From NCBI RefSeq assembly GCF_003722315.1, contig NZ_CP033580.1:2198501-2262500 (forward strand): a stretch of DNA of 64,000 bases. Reading direction: 5' to 3'. The notes under the pieces were generated by a model that saw only the letters and a list, made by a program, of their open reading frames with translations, had not been told where the DNA came from and searched no databases. A program made the translations under genes and the position numbers. Positions 34,824 through 48,714 of this stretch are shown one piece after another (positions within the stretch are counted from its first letter, which is position 1; each line of letters begins with the position of its first letter). The DNA comes from Thermoanaerobacter ethanolicus JW 200 (GTDB lineage: Bacteria; Bacillota; Thermoanaerobacteria; Thermoanaerobacterales; Thermoanaerobacteraceae).

Positions 34824-36614
34824 TTAGCCATTTTTTATCTTTAGCATCTCCTTTTCACAATTTTGTAATTCTATTAAAAGTTGCCTTTCTTTATCTATAT
34901 CCCCCAACATATGAGCTTCATTGATGGCTCTTTTAATCTTTTCTCTTTTAACTGCCAAACTGTTAATGAGAATCTTGTTTATAATATCATCAATAGCTTG
35001 TTCAGTAATATTTTCACTCTCGTAAAAAGCTTTAATAATATCGTTAAAATCAGATATGAGATTTTCGTCTTGTAATAAATAAACAATATCATTTATTTGA
35101 GTTTTTTTCCCATCCTCCAACCTTGACATTATTTCTTCAAAAATTGGCTTTAATTTAACATTCTCCAGCATATCGGCAGTAATTGTTTCTTTCACCCTTT
35201 TGTAAAGATTATTATCATACAGTAGCAATGCAATTAAGTACTTTTCTGGTGATATTTTACTACTGCTACTGTATATATTATGCCTTATCTTGCCAGCCAT
35301 ATACATATTTTTTTGATTTTTTTCAATTTCCCTATTGACAAAACGAGCAACCTCTGTTCTCACTGCATTCTCAGATATTTGAGCAACTTTAGCCACTGAA
35401 GAAATATAGACTTCCCTTTTCACTTCATCAGAAAGTTTTGCAATATCTTTTGCAATTTTTTTAACATATATTATTCTATCTTGAGGGTTATCAAGGTCGA
35501 GATTTTTTCTATATACCTTTGCTTTAAACTCAATTAAACTATCGGCATTTTCTATTAATTGATTAAATGCTTCTACTCCTTCTTTTTTTATAAACTCATC
35601 AGGGTCTTTCCCATAAGGAATAGTCAGTACTTTTATATTTAAATTCAATTCATCAAGAATGTCAAGTCCTCTTAATGCGGCACTAATACCAGCTTCATCC
35701 GCATCATAAGCAATTACAACATTTCCTTTATACCTTTTTATGAGTCTTGCTTGGTCCCCTGTCAAAGCGGTTCCTAAAGATGCTACAGCACAATCTATTC
35801 CAGCTTGGTGTAAGGAAATAGCGTCCATGTATCCTTCTACAATAATAAATTTGTCTTGTTGAGTTTTTTTAGCAAAATTTATTGCAAATAGCGTTTTGCC
35901 TTTTTTAAAGACCTCTGTCTCCGGAGTGTTTAAGTATTTAGGCAAACTATCATCAATAGAGCGGCCTCCAAAACCTATAACATTACCCTTTACATCTATA
36001 ATAGGAAACATTACTCTATTTCTAAACCTGTCGTAATAGCGGTTATTTTTTTGAGACAAAAGTCCCGCCTTTACCAGAAAACTTTCTGTATAGCCTTTTT
36101 CCTTTAAAAAATTTAAAAGTCCATTTCCTTGAGGTGGTGAATAACCTATTCCAAATTTTTTTATCGTTGCTTCTGTCAAACCTCTTTTTCTTATATAAGC
36201 TAAAGCCTGTCTACCTTCTTCAGAAAAAAGCTTATTATAAAAATACATAGCTGCTAATTTATTTATTTTATATATTTCGTCAATAAGCTTCTTTCTTCGG
36301 TACTCCTGATCACTTAGTTGGCTTTCTTCAAGAGTTATTCCCACTCTATCTGCTAAAAATTCAATTGCTTCTTTAAAAGTCAAATTTTCAATATCCATTA
36401 TAAAAGTAACAACATTTCCACTGGCATTACAGCCAAAACAGTGATAAACCTGTTTTTCTTGACTGACCATAAAAGATGGGGTTTTTTCTCTATGAAAAGG
36501 ACACAGACCTTTAAATTCTTTTCCCGCTTTTTTTAGTTCTACATACTCTGATATAACATCTACTATGTCATTTGCTTCTATGACCTTTTCAATCATTTCT
36601 CTTGAGTAAGCCAT
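34824..36614 (-). CDS. dnaG: DNA primase
   Basis: 596 aa from ATG 36614. The N-terminal zinc ribbon ([22 protein letters not shown]) is followed by the TOPRIM catalytic domain ([41 protein letters not shown]) and a C-terminal helicase-binding region (residues about 430-596, basic and helical). It lays RNA primers for replication. dgt lies upstream and rpoD directly downstream, the usual Firmicute order. Confidence 0.97.
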   Translation of the reverse strand: MAYSREMIEKVIEANDIVDVISEYVELKKAGKEFKGLCPFHREKTPSFMVSQEKQVYHCFGCNASGNVVTFIMDIENLTFKEAIEFLADRVGITLEESQLSDQEYRRKKLIDEIYKINKLAAMYFYNKLFSEEGRQALAYIRKRGLTEATIKKFGIGYSPPQGNGLLNFLKEKGYTESFLVKAGLLSQKNNRYYDRFRNRVMFPIIDVKGNVIGFGGRSIDDSLPKYLNTPETEVFKKGKTLFAINFAKKTQQDKFIIVEGYMDAISLHQAGIDCAVASLGTALTGDQARLIKRYKGNVVIAYDADEAGISAALRGLDILDELNLNIKVLTIPYGKDPDEFIKKEGVEAFNQLIENADSLIEFKAKVYRKNLDLDNPQDRIIYVKKIAKDIAKLSDEVKREVYISSVAKVAQISENAVRTEVARFVNREIEKNQKNMYMAGKIRHNIYSSSSKISPEKYLIALLLYDNNLYKRVKETITADMLENVKLKPIFEEIMSRLEDGKKTQINDIVYLLQDENLISDFNDIIKAFYESENITEQAIDDIINKILINSLAVKREKIKRAINEAHMLGDIDKERQLLIELQNCEKEMLKIKNG

Positions 36615-36750
36615 CAATATCACCTAATTATTCTATTCGACAAAAATTGTTAAATTCCTCTTTACCAAATTAATTTATTAGTAGCGACCAATATATATTC
36701 GACAAAAGATTTAAAAATCCTTCTTTGGTTTTATTAAATTTTTATTAAAA

Positions 36751-37764
36751 TCAAAAAATATTTTGCTCAAACCAAGGACTGGGCAAAAAAATCTCTTTGT
36801 ATTTTAAAAGAGCATATTTGTCTGTCATACCAGCAATATAATCAGCAACAGCTCTTTCTCTTCCATAAATCTCAGCAAGTTTTATAAATTCTTGAGGCAT
36901 CTTGTCAATATTGTCATAAAAGTAATAAAACAATTGCTCTACTACTCTTTTGGCTTTTTCCTCATCTTTTTTAGCTTTTGACCCAATATAAACTTTTTTG
37001 AATAAAAAATCCCTCAAGCTATAAGTAGCCTCATAAATCTCTTTACTCATTGAAACTCTTGGCTTCCCTAAGCTATTATTTATAACATCTTTTACCATTG
37101 TATCTATTCTCTTACTATGCTTATCTCCCAAAATTCCTATTAAATCTTTTGGCAAATCCTCCGGCTTTAAAACTTTTCCCCTTATTGCATCATCTATATC
37201 ATGATTAATGTATGCTATTTTATCAGAAATTTGTACTACTTGTCCCTCTAAAGTCTGAGGATTTCCTGCGGTAGAGTGGTTACATATGCCATCCTTAACT
37301 TCCCAAGTCAAATTAAGACCCTTTCCATCATTTTCTAAAACCTCAACCACTCTAATGCTTTGTTCATTATGTCTAAAGCCATCTTTTAAAAGTCTATTTA
37401 AAACTTCCTCACCAGAATGGCCAAAAGGAGTATGTCCTAAATCATGACCTAAAGCAATAGCTTCTGTCAAATCTTCGTTTAACCTCAAAGCTCTTGCAAT
37501 TGTTCTTGCAATCTGAGCTACTTCTAAAGTATGAGTTAGCCTTGTTCTATAATGGTCACCTTCTGGAGAAATAAAGACTTGTGTTTTATGGCTCAATCTT
37601 CTAAAAGCTTTGCTATGAATAATCCTGTCTCTATCTCTTTGAAATTCTGTCCTTATATCGCATTTTTCCTCTTCTTTATCCCTGCCGCGAGTTTCACGGC
37701 TTTTTGTCGCATAAGGAGAAAGCAGCTGATATTCTAATTCCTCTGTAATTTCTCTAATTTTCAT
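36751..37764 (-). CDS. dgt: dGTPase-like HD-domain triphosphohydrolase
   Basis: 337 aa. HD-superfamily metal hydrolase splitting dNTPs into nucleoside and triphosphate. Metal motifs: [18 protein letters not shown] (H), [16 protein letters not shown] (HD), and [18 protein letters not shown] (D). The N-terminal [11 protein letters not shown] block is typical. The short form without extra C-terminal extension matches clostridial homologues. It stands directly upstream of dnaG. Confidence 0.93.
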   Translation of the reverse strand: MKIREITEELEYQLLSPYATKSRETRGRDKEEEKCDIRTEFQRDRDRIIHSKAFRRLSHKTQVFISPEGDHYRTRLTHTLEVAQIARTIARALRLNEDLTEAIALGHDLGHTPFGHSGEEVLNRLLKDGFRHNEQSIRVVEVLENDGKGLNLTWEVKDGICNHSTAGNPQTLEGQVVQISDKIAYINHDIDDAIRGKVLKPEDLPKDLIGILGDKHSKRIDTMVKDVINNSLGKPRVSMSKEIYEATYSLRDFLFKKVYIGSKAKKDEEKAKRVVEQLFYYFYDNIDKMPQEFIKLAEIYGRERAVADYIAGMTDKYALLKYKEIFLPSPWFEQNIF

Positions 37765-37793
37765 TTGACCACCTAGCCTTTTTTAATGGTGGT

Positions 37794-37820
37794 AAAAATA
37801 AAAACCCATAAAGGGTTTCT
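37794..37820 (-). terminator. Terminator after secG
   Basis: Minus-strand stem AAACCC-TTTAT-GGGTTT followed by TTATTTTT. Confidence 0.75.
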
Positions 37821-37844
37821 TAATTTCTAAATGCACTGTCTTTT

Positions 37845-38084
37845 TTATTTAGCCATCATTATAGTCAATACCATAGACAAAATTATAAACAACGCCGCCG
37901 CTATAGTTGTAAGCCTTTCTAATGTCCCCTCCATAGTTCGAGCTTTATTTTTCCCAAAAAATGTTTCTGCTCCTCCTGCAATTACACCAGAAATACCTGC
38001 ACTTTTGCCCTTTTGTAAAAGTATAACTACTATTAAGAAAATGCTAACCAAAATTTGTATAACCATAAGTACAGTTTTTAGCAT
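37845..38084 (-). CDS. secG: Preprotein translocase subunit SecG
   Basis: 79 aa with two membrane helices (residues 3-22 and 53-75) and the Gly/Ala-rich GKSAGISGVIAGGAETFFGKNKART linker typical of SecG. Helps SecYE-SecA drive proteins across the membrane. It sits next to the glycolytic operon, as in other Clostridia and Bacilli where secG follows eno. Confidence 0.93.
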   Translation of the reverse strand: MLKTVLMVIQILVSIFLIVVILLQKGKSAGISGVIAGGAETFFGKNKARTMEGTLERLTTIAAALFIILSMVLTIMMAK

Positions 38085-38142
38085 ATTTACACCGCCTTAT
38101 CTCTAATTTTTGCTCTGTCAAAAACACAATACCACATACTAT

Positions 38143-38171
38143 ATTATATCTATAATGTATCTCTTAATCAA
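38143..38171 (-). promoter_or_regulatory. Likely SigA-type promoter of secG
   Basis: TTGATT, 17 bp, TATAAT on the minus strand, about 60 nt before the secG start. A second TTGACA lies nearer the gene without a good -10. Confidence 0.65.
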
Positions 38172-38204
38172 GAGGTTTTATTAAAAAGTGTGTGTCAAAA
38201 GTTA

Positions 38205-38360
38205 ATAGTTGCCCGCCTCCGCCATCCTTGGCTTCGGCCCCGCTTCCGTCTTTCGGTCTCGCTAAGTTTCCCGGCACTCAACTGAACGGGCTGGTCCTTT
38301 CTCTTATTCTCCTTTTTTAACATTTTCGGTTGAGTGCCGGGCTGTCAAGTCGCTTCTCTT
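38205..38360. other. GC-rich structured intergenic element (possible ncRNA or repeat)
   Basis: No reading frame fits. The stretch is much richer in G+C than its surroundings and full of short hairpins. Its main feature is a perfect 13-bp inverted repeat, CCCGGCACTCAAC (38270-38282) with GTTGAGTGCCGGG (38329-38341), 46 nt apart. Beside it lie runs such as TTGGCTTCGGCCCCGCTTCCG. Lies between the eno terminator and the secG promoter. Confidence 0.6.
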
Positions 38361-38410
38361 GTGCAAAATGTCAGCAATATTACCTAACTTATAATTTTAC
38401 ACGGACTATT

Positions 38411-38441
38411 AAAAAAGGGAACCCATTTGGATCCCCTTTTA
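38411..38441 (-). terminator. Terminator of the glycolytic operon (after eno)
   Basis: Minus-strand stem AAAAGGGGA / TTCCCTTTTTT with an inner ATCC/GGGT part; U run follows. Confidence 0.8.
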
Positions 38442-38442
38442 A

Positions 38443-41315
<2,873 letters not shown>

Positions 41316-41327
41316 ATAATCCTCTCC

Positions 41328-42074
41328 TTAATAATTGACAATCTTTGCAAAATCTGATGCTACAAGACTTGCTCCCCCTACTAAAGCCCCGTCTATATCG
41401 CTCTCTGCCATGAGTTCAGAAATGTTCTCGGGCTTTACACTCCCCCCATACTGTATCCTAACTAAACTTGCTTTTTCTTTTCCATAAAGGGAAGCTATAG
41501 TATTCCTTAAAGCTTTTATCACTTCATTGGCATCTTTAGCTGTAGCAGTTTTGCCAGTACCTATAGCCCAAATTGGCTCATAAGCTATTACTACATTTAC
41601 AATATCATCGTGGGAAACACCTTTTAAAGCCTCTTTAGTTTGATTTAAAACTACTTCAAAAGTTTTTCCTTCTTCTCTTTGAGAAAGAGATTCTCCTACA
41701 CACACAATAGGACTTAAGCCGTGAGATAGAGCGGATAAAACTTTTTTATTCACCATTTCATCAGTCTCACCAAAATACTGCCTTCTTTCAGAGTGGCCTA
41801 TTACAACATATTTCACCCCAATCTCTTTAAGCATTAAAGGTGAAATTTCCCCCGTATATGCGCCCTTTTCTTCCCAAAACATATCTTGTGCTCCGAGAAG
41901 AATATTAGTACCTTGAATTACTTTATTTACCTCTGTCAAGTCAACAAAAGGAGGTATTACTACAACTTCTGCTTTTGCGTCTTTCACTTGAGGTATCAAT
42001 TCCTCAACTAACTTCACCGCTTCAGAAGGGGTCATGTGCATTTTCCAGTTACCTGCAATTATTGGTCTTCTCAA
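41328..42074 (-). CDS. tpiA: Triosephosphate isomerase, TTG start
   Basis: 248 aa when started at TTG 42074, giving [14 protein letters not shown]. An ATG at 42098 would add eight odd residues and overlap pgk; AAAGGGG lies 8 nt before the TTG, which decides the start. Catalytic residues: NWK near 11, GHSERR near 96, [10 protein letters not shown] near 168 with the catalytic Glu, and the phosphate loop QYGGSVKP. Located 13 nt after pgk. Confidence 0.96.
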   Translation of the reverse strand: MRRPIIAGNWKMHMTPSEAVKLVEELIPQVKDAKAEVVVIPPFVDLTEVNKVIQGTNILLGAQDMFWEEKGAYTGEISPLMLKEIGVKYVVIGHSERRQYFGETDEMVNKKVLSALSHGLSPIVCVGESLSQREEGKTFEVVLNQTKEALKGVSHDDIVNVVIAYEPIWAIGTGKTATAKDANEVIKALRNTIASLYGKEKASLVRIQYGGSVKPENISELMAESDIDGALVGGASLVASDFAKIVNY

Positions 42075-42087
42075 AACAAACACCCCT

Positions 42088-43269
42088 TTACTTATCATTT
42101 AAAACATCAATTCCTGGCAATACTTTGCCTTCCAAAAACTCTAGAGAAGCTCCTCCTCCAGTAGAAATATGAGTGACTTTATCCGCATATCCTAATTGCT
42201 CTATAGCAGCTGCAGAATCACCACCGCCTACTATAGTAGTACCTTTGCATTCACTCAAAGCTTTCGCAATAGCCTCTGTACCTTTTGCAAACTCAGGAAT
42301 TTCAAAAACTCCCATAGGCCCATTCCACACTACTGTCATGGCGTGTTTTATCACTTTTGAGTATTCTTCAATAGTCTTAGGTCCAATGTCTACTCCTATT
42401 TGGTCTTGAGGCATTTTGTCTATATCGACTACTTCATAAGGTACGCCTGATTTCAATTCTTTAGCAATAACTGTATCAACAGGAAGCATCAAATTAACAC
42501 CTTTTTGCTTAGCCTTCTCCATTAATTCTTTAGCTAACTCTATTTTATCCTCTTCTAAAAGCGACTTACCAATTTCATATCCTTTTGCTTTTATAAAGGT
42601 GTAAGCCATACCACCGCCAATTAAAAGGCTATCTACTTTTTCTAATAGGTTTGTTATAACCCCTATTTTGTCAGAAACTTTAGCTCCTCCTAATATAGCG
42701 ACAAATGGTCTCTTTGGATTTTCTAAAGCTTCTCCCATAATAGTAAGTTCTTTTTCAATTAAAAAGCCTGATACTGCCGGCAAATAAGCTGCAACGCCTG
42801 CTGTAGAAGCATGGGCCCTGTGAGCTGTGCCAAAAGCATCATTTACATATATATCTGCTAAAGAAGCTAACTCTTTTGCAAATTGAGTGTCATTTTTCTC
42901 TTCTTCTGCGTGGAATCTCACATTTTCTAAAAGCAATACTTCTCCTTCTTTTAATGCAGCTGCTTTTGTTTTAGCATCATCTCCAATTACATCCTCTGCC
43001 ATAATGACTTGTTTGCCTAAAAGCTCTGACAACCTTTTTGCAACAGGTTTTAAAGAATATTCTGGATTTACTTTGCCCTTTGGTCTTCCTAAATGGGATA
43101 CCAGTATTACTTTAGCATTGTGATTTATTAAATACTCAATAGTAGGAAGTGCTGCTTTTATACGAGTGTCATCTGTTATATTTTTGTTTTCATCCATAGG
43201 CACATTAAAATCTACTCTCACTAAAACTCTTTTTCCTGCCACATCTATATCACGCACTGTCTTTTTCAT
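42088..43269 (-). CDS. pgk: Phosphoglycerate kinase
   Basis: 393 aa from ATG 43269 (AAGGAGG upstream). The N-terminal domain shows [14 protein letters not shown] and VSHLGRPKG; the C-terminal nucleotide domain shows [25 protein letters not shown] and [12 protein letters not shown]. Produces ATP and 3-phosphoglycerate. A hairpin lies between it and gap. Confidence 0.98.
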   Translation of the reverse strand: MKKTVRDIDVAGKRVLVRVDFNVPMDENKNITDDTRIKAALPTIEYLINHNAKVILVSHLGRPKGKVNPEYSLKPVAKRLSELLGKQVIMAEDVIGDDAKTKAAALKEGEVLLLENVRFHAEEEKNDTQFAKELASLADIYVNDAFGTAHRAHASTAGVAAYLPAVSGFLIEKELTIMGEALENPKRPFVAILGGAKVSDKIGVITNLLEKVDSLLIGGGMAYTFIKAKGYEIGKSLLEEDKIELAKELMEKAKQKGVNLMLPVDTVIAKELKSGVPYEVVDIDKMPQDQIGVDIGPKTIEEYSKVIKHAMTVVWNGPMGVFEIPEFAKGTEAIAKALSECKGTTIVGGGDSAAAIEQLGYADKVTHISTGGGASLEFLEGKVLPGIDVLNDK

Positions 43270-43296
43270 CACAAAAACCTCCTTATATTAGGATTT

Positions 43297-43330
43297 AAAG
43301 GTCCGGTCCACAAAGGACACGGACCCTTTA
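43297..43330 (-). other. Intercistronic stem-loop between gap and pgk
   Basis: Minus-strand arms GGGTCCG-TGTCC and GGACC-GGACC around TTTGT form a two-part GC-rich hairpin (GGTCCG/CGGACC and GTCC/GGAC). No U-run follows, so it is not a terminator; it may stabilise or mark processing of the mRNA. Confidence 0.65.
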
Positions 43331-43334
43331 CTAC

Positions 43335-44390
<1,056 letters not shown>

Positions 44391-44392
<2 letters not shown>

Positions 44393-45413
44393 AAACAATT
44401 TTTAAAATCTCAAAAGCAGCTCCTTCATCAGTGACAAGCACTTGTACATTGCCACTTCTGCAAGTAGAAACAATAGCTTCTGCTTTACCTTTTCCGCCAG
44501 ATACTGCTATTAAATTTTTAACAAACTTTAGGTCTTCTAAAGTCAGAAAAATACTTGGTGTAGCATAGACTACTTTCCCTTCTTTATCAAAGTAATAGCC
44601 TAAAGCTTCAGCTGTAGCATTGTTCGCTTCTAAAAAATCTCTAATATCTTGTGGTAAATTCCTTCTCTCTGCCATTATATCTGCGCGACCTATTCCAAAT
44701 ATCAAAATATCTGCTTTTTTCAAGGTTTCTACCACATCTTTTATATCCGGCTCTTTGATGAGACTCTTTACCGCCTCTTTGCCTAAATTGTCCGGCACGT
44801 GCAACATCTTGTATGTACCGCCAAGTTTTTTAGCTAAAATTGAAGCGATTGTATTTGCCTGCTTTTCTACTTCCCGGCCTAATCCACCACGGGCTGGCAC
44901 AACTACTATGTTTGATTGGGAATAAAGTTGAGGCATACCATTTGCAACTTCTAAGACAGTTGAGCCACCCGTTAAGGCAATTATACTGTCGTATTTTATT
45001 ATTGTTTTTAGGTAATTAGCTGCAGATTTGCCTAACTCTTTTTTTATCATGGAGTCTTCTTCAACATCACCTGGTACTACTATAACTTTTTCTACCTGTA
45101 GCTTGTCTTCTAAAAGATTTTCAATGTTATTTAATCCTTTAAGCTCATGAATAAAATCTTTGAGGTTTTCAATAAGTTCTTCTCCTTCTTTAGTAATTGT
45201 CATTCCCATCGGATTTATATCCACCAAACCTTGAGCCTTCAAAAAGGATACCTCACTTCTAATTATTCGTTCCCCCATATTCAACTGGTGTGAAAGTGCC
45301 CTTCGCCCTATGGGTTGATTAAAATATATGTTTCGCATTATAGTATATCTCTTTTGAAGTAAATCTATTAACTCTGGTACTATCTTTTGTTGTAAAGCTA
45401 TAATATCTTTCAT
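44391..45413 (-). CDS. cggR: Central glycolytic genes regulator (SorC/DeoR-type repressor)
   Basis: 340 aa. The N-terminal wHTH (residues 15-75, RRALSHQLNMGERIIRSEVSFLKAQGLVD) is followed by a sugar-phosphate-binding domain of the SorC family (IIALTGGSTVLEVANGMP, VVPARGGLGREVEKQANTIA, GIGRA, SGGKGKAEAI). In Bacillus, CggR represses gapA-eno until fructose-1,6-bisphosphate binds. First gene of the operon, with two GGGAC repeats upstream that fit a CggR site. Confidence 0.94.
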
Positions 45414-45429
45414 GCCATTTCCCTCTTCA

Positions 45430-45466
45430 GGACGGTTAAAGTCCCGTTATTCTATAAATGTCCCAC
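45430..45466 (-). promoter_or_regulatory. Candidate CggR operator
   Basis: On the minus strand, two direct GGGAC copies (45460-45464 and 45441-45445) begin 19 nt apart, the second followed by TTTAACCGTCC. This resembles the paired GGGAC direct repeats bound by CggR in Bacillus. It lies between the candidate promoter and the cggR start, where a bound repressor would block elongation. Confidence 0.5.
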
Positions 45467-45495
45467 ATTTCATAAAAAGTATTTACATTAACTAT

Positions 45496-45522
45496 TTTAT
45501 ACTATTAATAAAGCTTTTTCAA
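45496..45522 (-). promoter_or_regulatory. Candidate promoter of the cggR operon
   Basis: TTGAAA, 15 bp, TATAAA on the minus strand. The spacing is short, so this is tentative. Confidence 0.4.
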
Positions 45523-45959
45523 TAGCCTAAATGGGCATTTACATGCCCATTTAATATCTTCTTCTTTTGATAGTAGAAGGAATGTTGCATTCCTCTCTAT
45601 ATTTTGCCACTGTTCTTCTTGAAATATTAATATTTTTTTCTTTTAAAATATCCGCTATTTTCTGGTCACTTAAAGGATTTGTTGGATCTTCTTCTTCGAT
45701 CAATTTTTTTATGAGATTTTTAATAGTTTCAGCAGAAAATTCATTCCCATTTTTATTAGAAATTCCAGATTGAAAGAAAAATTTTAGTTCAAAAAGCCCT
45801 CTTGGAGTCGCAACATATTTCCCATTTATAGCTCTGCTGACAGTAGATTCATGGATACCTACAATATCAGCAATTTGTTTTTGTGTCATAGGCTTTAAGT
45901 AATTGATACCTTTGTCAAGAAAATCCCTTTGTAACTCCACTATTGCTTTAACTACTTTA

Positions 45960-47352
45960 CTATAGATGAGAAAATTCACTAACATAAATTACCATAACAA
46001 ACTTATATGAAAAAATTTAATAAAAATAGAGACAAATGCTCGCTTCTATGGTATTAATATGTTGTTACCCTATAACAATATTAATCATAGGAGTGGAGCA
46101 AATGTCTCATAATAAAAGAATAACAGAAAATTCATCAATAATCCAGTACTTAATGAAATTAAATTTTGCATTATATTTTACTAAACCTGTTATTCGTCAT
46201 ATTTTAGAATTTATAATTGCTGCCACTCAAAAAGGTTATAGTGGTACTGTTACAGATATAGTTAATTTAAGCCTTGCTAATTGCCATAGAACCACGTTTG
46301 GCAAATTCTTAAGCCAAGGTGTTTGGAATATAGAGTATGCATGGAGAGCTATAAGGCGAGAAGTTATTCGCATTATATTTGAATTATCCCAAACTAGCAA
46401 CAAGCCGATATTTGTGATTTTTGATGATACTATTGCTGAGAAGACAAAGCCTTCGTTACAGGCTAAACATACTATCCAGGCAACAGGATTCCATCAATCA
46501 CATTTAAAAGGGAAGCAAGTTTGGGGACATCAACTTCTTACCATGATGCTATCTTGCGGCAATGTGGTATTACCTTACTGCATTGAGCGCTATGAAAAAG
46601 GTGGCAAAAGCAAAATCGAAAGAATATGTGAAATGGTATCTATGCTTCCAATACCTAAAGGACCAGCATATGGACTATGTGATTCATGGTACATAAACAA
46701 AAAAGTAATAGAAGCACATTTCGAAAGAGGATACCATCTCATAGGAGCATTAAAAACTAACAGGATTATCTATCCACAAGGCATCAGAATTCAGATAAAA
46801 GATTTTGCCCAATATATCGAAAAGAACGAAGTTTGCCTCGTTACAGTAAACGGTTCTAATTACTGGGTATATCGCTATGAAGGAGCCTTAAATGGCATAG
46901 ATAATGCTGTAGTAGTATTGTGCTGGCCTGAGAAAGCTTTTAAAAATGAAAATGCTCTACATGCATTTATCTGTACTGATACTGAATTAGATACCGAGAC
47001 TATTCTAAATTACTACAGTCAAAGATGGCCTATAGAAATATTCTTTAGGCAGACAAAGAATAATCTTGGACTAAATACATATCAAGTACGATCAACAAAA
47101 TCAATAGATAGATTATTATGGCTTATATCATTGACATACCTGTATTGTACGACTTCAGGCGACGAATATTGCAAATTTGGGCAAGGAATAAAAATGGTAC
47201 GCAAAGAAGTACAAAAGCAGCGTGTTCAATGGCTGTATGAGCGAGCTAATAATAAAGTACCTATTGATGAAATTTTAGCAGAACTACAGTTAGCATAGGT
47301 GTAGTGCATCTATTTTATGGTAATATTTGTTATCAATTTTTCTCATCTATAG
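45960..47352. mobile_element. IS4-type insertion sequence in rpoN, 1393 bp
   Basis: Perfect 7-bp target duplication TACTTTA (45953-45959 and 47353-47359). Perfect 15-bp terminal inverted repeat CTATAGATGAGAAAA. One intact transposase on the plus strand, opposite to rpoN. Confidence 0.95.
46102..47298 (+). CDS. IS4-type DDE transposase
   Basis: 398 aa from ATG 46102, with GGAGTGGAG just upstream; an ATG at 46036 gives an unlikely hydrophobic extension. The catalytic residues are in VIFDDTIAEKTK (first D), GLCDSWYINKK (second D) and YSQRWPIEIFFRQTK, which fits the Y-(2)-R-(3)-E-(6)-K signature of IS4-like transposases exactly. The frame is intact; together with perfect ends this suggests recent and possibly active transposition. 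Confidence 0.93.
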   Translation: MSHNKRITENSSIIQYLMKLNFALYFTKPVIRHILEFIIAATQKGYSGTVTDIVNLSLANCHRTTFGKFLSQGVWNIEYAWRAIRREVIRIIFELSQTSNKPIFVIFDDTIAEKTKPSLQAKHTIQATGFHQSHLKGKQVWGHQLLTMMLSCGNVVLPYCIERYEKGGKSKIERICEMVSMLPIPKGPAYGLCDSWYINKKVIEAHFERGYHLIGALKTNRIIYPQGIRIQIKDFAQYIEKNEVCLVTVNGSNYWVYRYEGALNGIDNAVVVLCWPEKAFKNENALHAFICTDTELDTETILNYYSQRWPIEIFFRQTKNNLGLNTYQVRSTKSIDRLLWLISLTYLYCTTSGDEYCKFGQGIKMVRKEVQKQRVQWLYERANNKVPIDEILAELQLA

Positions 47353-48423
47353 TACTTTATACAAAGTTTCTTTTCTACTTTCTAAACTCTTTATAAGCCA
47401 CATGGCTGATTGCAGTTTTGAATTTATATATTTTTTAGCTTCTTCATCATGGCTATTTAAAATAGAATGATAGTAATTATTAATCTTGAGCTTAGGAGTG
47501 ACTGAATCGTTTACTATAACAAAATACTCTCCCTCTCTTTTTATTACCTCCACATCTGGTACAATATATCTAACATCTGCTGTAGAAGAAAAGCTGCTTC
47601 CCGGTTTAGGATTGAGTTTTTTTATAAAATCTACAGCTTGTTGCACTTCTTTTAGGGAAATATTATACAACTTTGCTAAGTATGAATACTTCCCCTCAGC
47701 AATTTCCTCAAGATGATAGTCTACCAATTCTTTTACAATGCCTTTGTAACTATCTTGGGCTAAAAGCTGAAGTTTTAAACATTCTTGCAAATTACGTGCT
47801 GCAATTCCTGGGGGGTCAAAAGATTGAACTATAGATAATCCTTCTAATACCTCTTCTTCAGTACATTCCAGAATTTCCGCAATATCTTTTATATCCTCTC
47901 TCAAATAACCACTCGGACTTAGACTAAATATTATATATTCACATATTTTCTGGATTTTAGGAGAAACAGGGGTTATGTGAAGTTGGAACAAAAGGTGGTC
48001 AGTCAAAGAAGGCTTTGTGGACACAAAGTTTTCATAATTGACTTCTTCTATTTCTTCATCATCGGAATCATCATAATACATTCTCTCTTCTGTTTCTCGT
48101 ATATATTTAGCCAACTCAGTAAAATCATTAGATTCATATATATCTTCTTCGATAACTTCTTCTTTTTCAAGAAGAGGATTAGTCTCTAATTCCTGTTCTA
48201 TAAGAGCATTAAGTTCTAAGGAATTTAATTGTAAAATCTCAATAGCCTGTTTTAGTTCAGGAGTCATTATAAGTTTTTGAGTTTGTTGAAGTTTTAAATC
48301 GAATTCCATCCTCATATTCATGCACCCTCAATCGCTATTAATAAATTAACTCATTAAAATAGTAAAACTATTTTTTAATTATTATATCACATTTAAACGT
48401 TTTATTGAATAAAAAAAGAGCAA

Positions 48424-48696
48424 CTAATAAATCCGGAAATCCCGATACTCCCCTTTGTAATCCGACCATCTTTCTTCTACATTATCTACTTTTGCCCATC
48501 TCAAACCTGTTTTAATAAAATTTATCAATTCTTTAATACTTTCCTCTTCCCCTTCTGCAACAACTTCTACACTGCCATCATAAAGATTTTCCGCATAACC
48601 TGCAATTCCCAAAGAAACTGCCTTTTGATACACAGAATACCTCAGCCCCACCCCTTGCACATGTCCGGTTATGCGCAAGTATACAGTTTTTTTCAT
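48424..48696 (-). CDS. acyP: Acylphosphatase
   Basis: 90 aa. Splits acyl phosphates such as acetyl phosphate. Signature GHVQGVGLRYSVYQKA with the phosphate-binding Arg near residue 18 and the catalytic Asn equivalent in GYAENLYDGSVEVVAEG. Length and ends are normal. It follows the HAD phosphatase gene by 18 bp on the same strand. Confidence 0.95.
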   Translation of the reverse strand: MKKTVYLRITGHVQGVGLRYSVYQKAVSLGIAGYAENLYDGSVEVVAEGEEESIKELINFIKTGLRWAKVDNVEERWSDYKGEYRDFRIY

Positions 48697-48714
48697 AAAA
48701 ATACTCCTTTCTTT

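Larger units (their letters stand above)
45551..48321 (-). pseudogene. rpoN: Sigma-54 factor gene, split by an insertion sequence
   Basis: The 5' part (47353-48321) encodes region I (LKLQQTQKLIMTPELKQAIEILQL), an acidic region II and core-binding region III up to RKETLYKV. The 3' part (45551-45959) continues KVVKAIVELQRDFLDKG with the HTH (QKQIADIVGIHESTVSRA) and ends with the RpoN box ISRRTVAKYRE. Removing the element and one copy of TACTTTA restores an unbroken frame through ETLYKVVKAIVELQ. As it stands, the N-terminal piece stops inside the element and no full sigma-54 can be made. Confidence 0.96.

Noticed and set aside
45524-45550. Terminator at ATGGGCATG...CATGCCCAT-like stem after rpoN
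   Set aside because: The stem ATGGGCA-TGTAAA-TGCCCAT is real but no U-run follows, so I do not call it a terminator.
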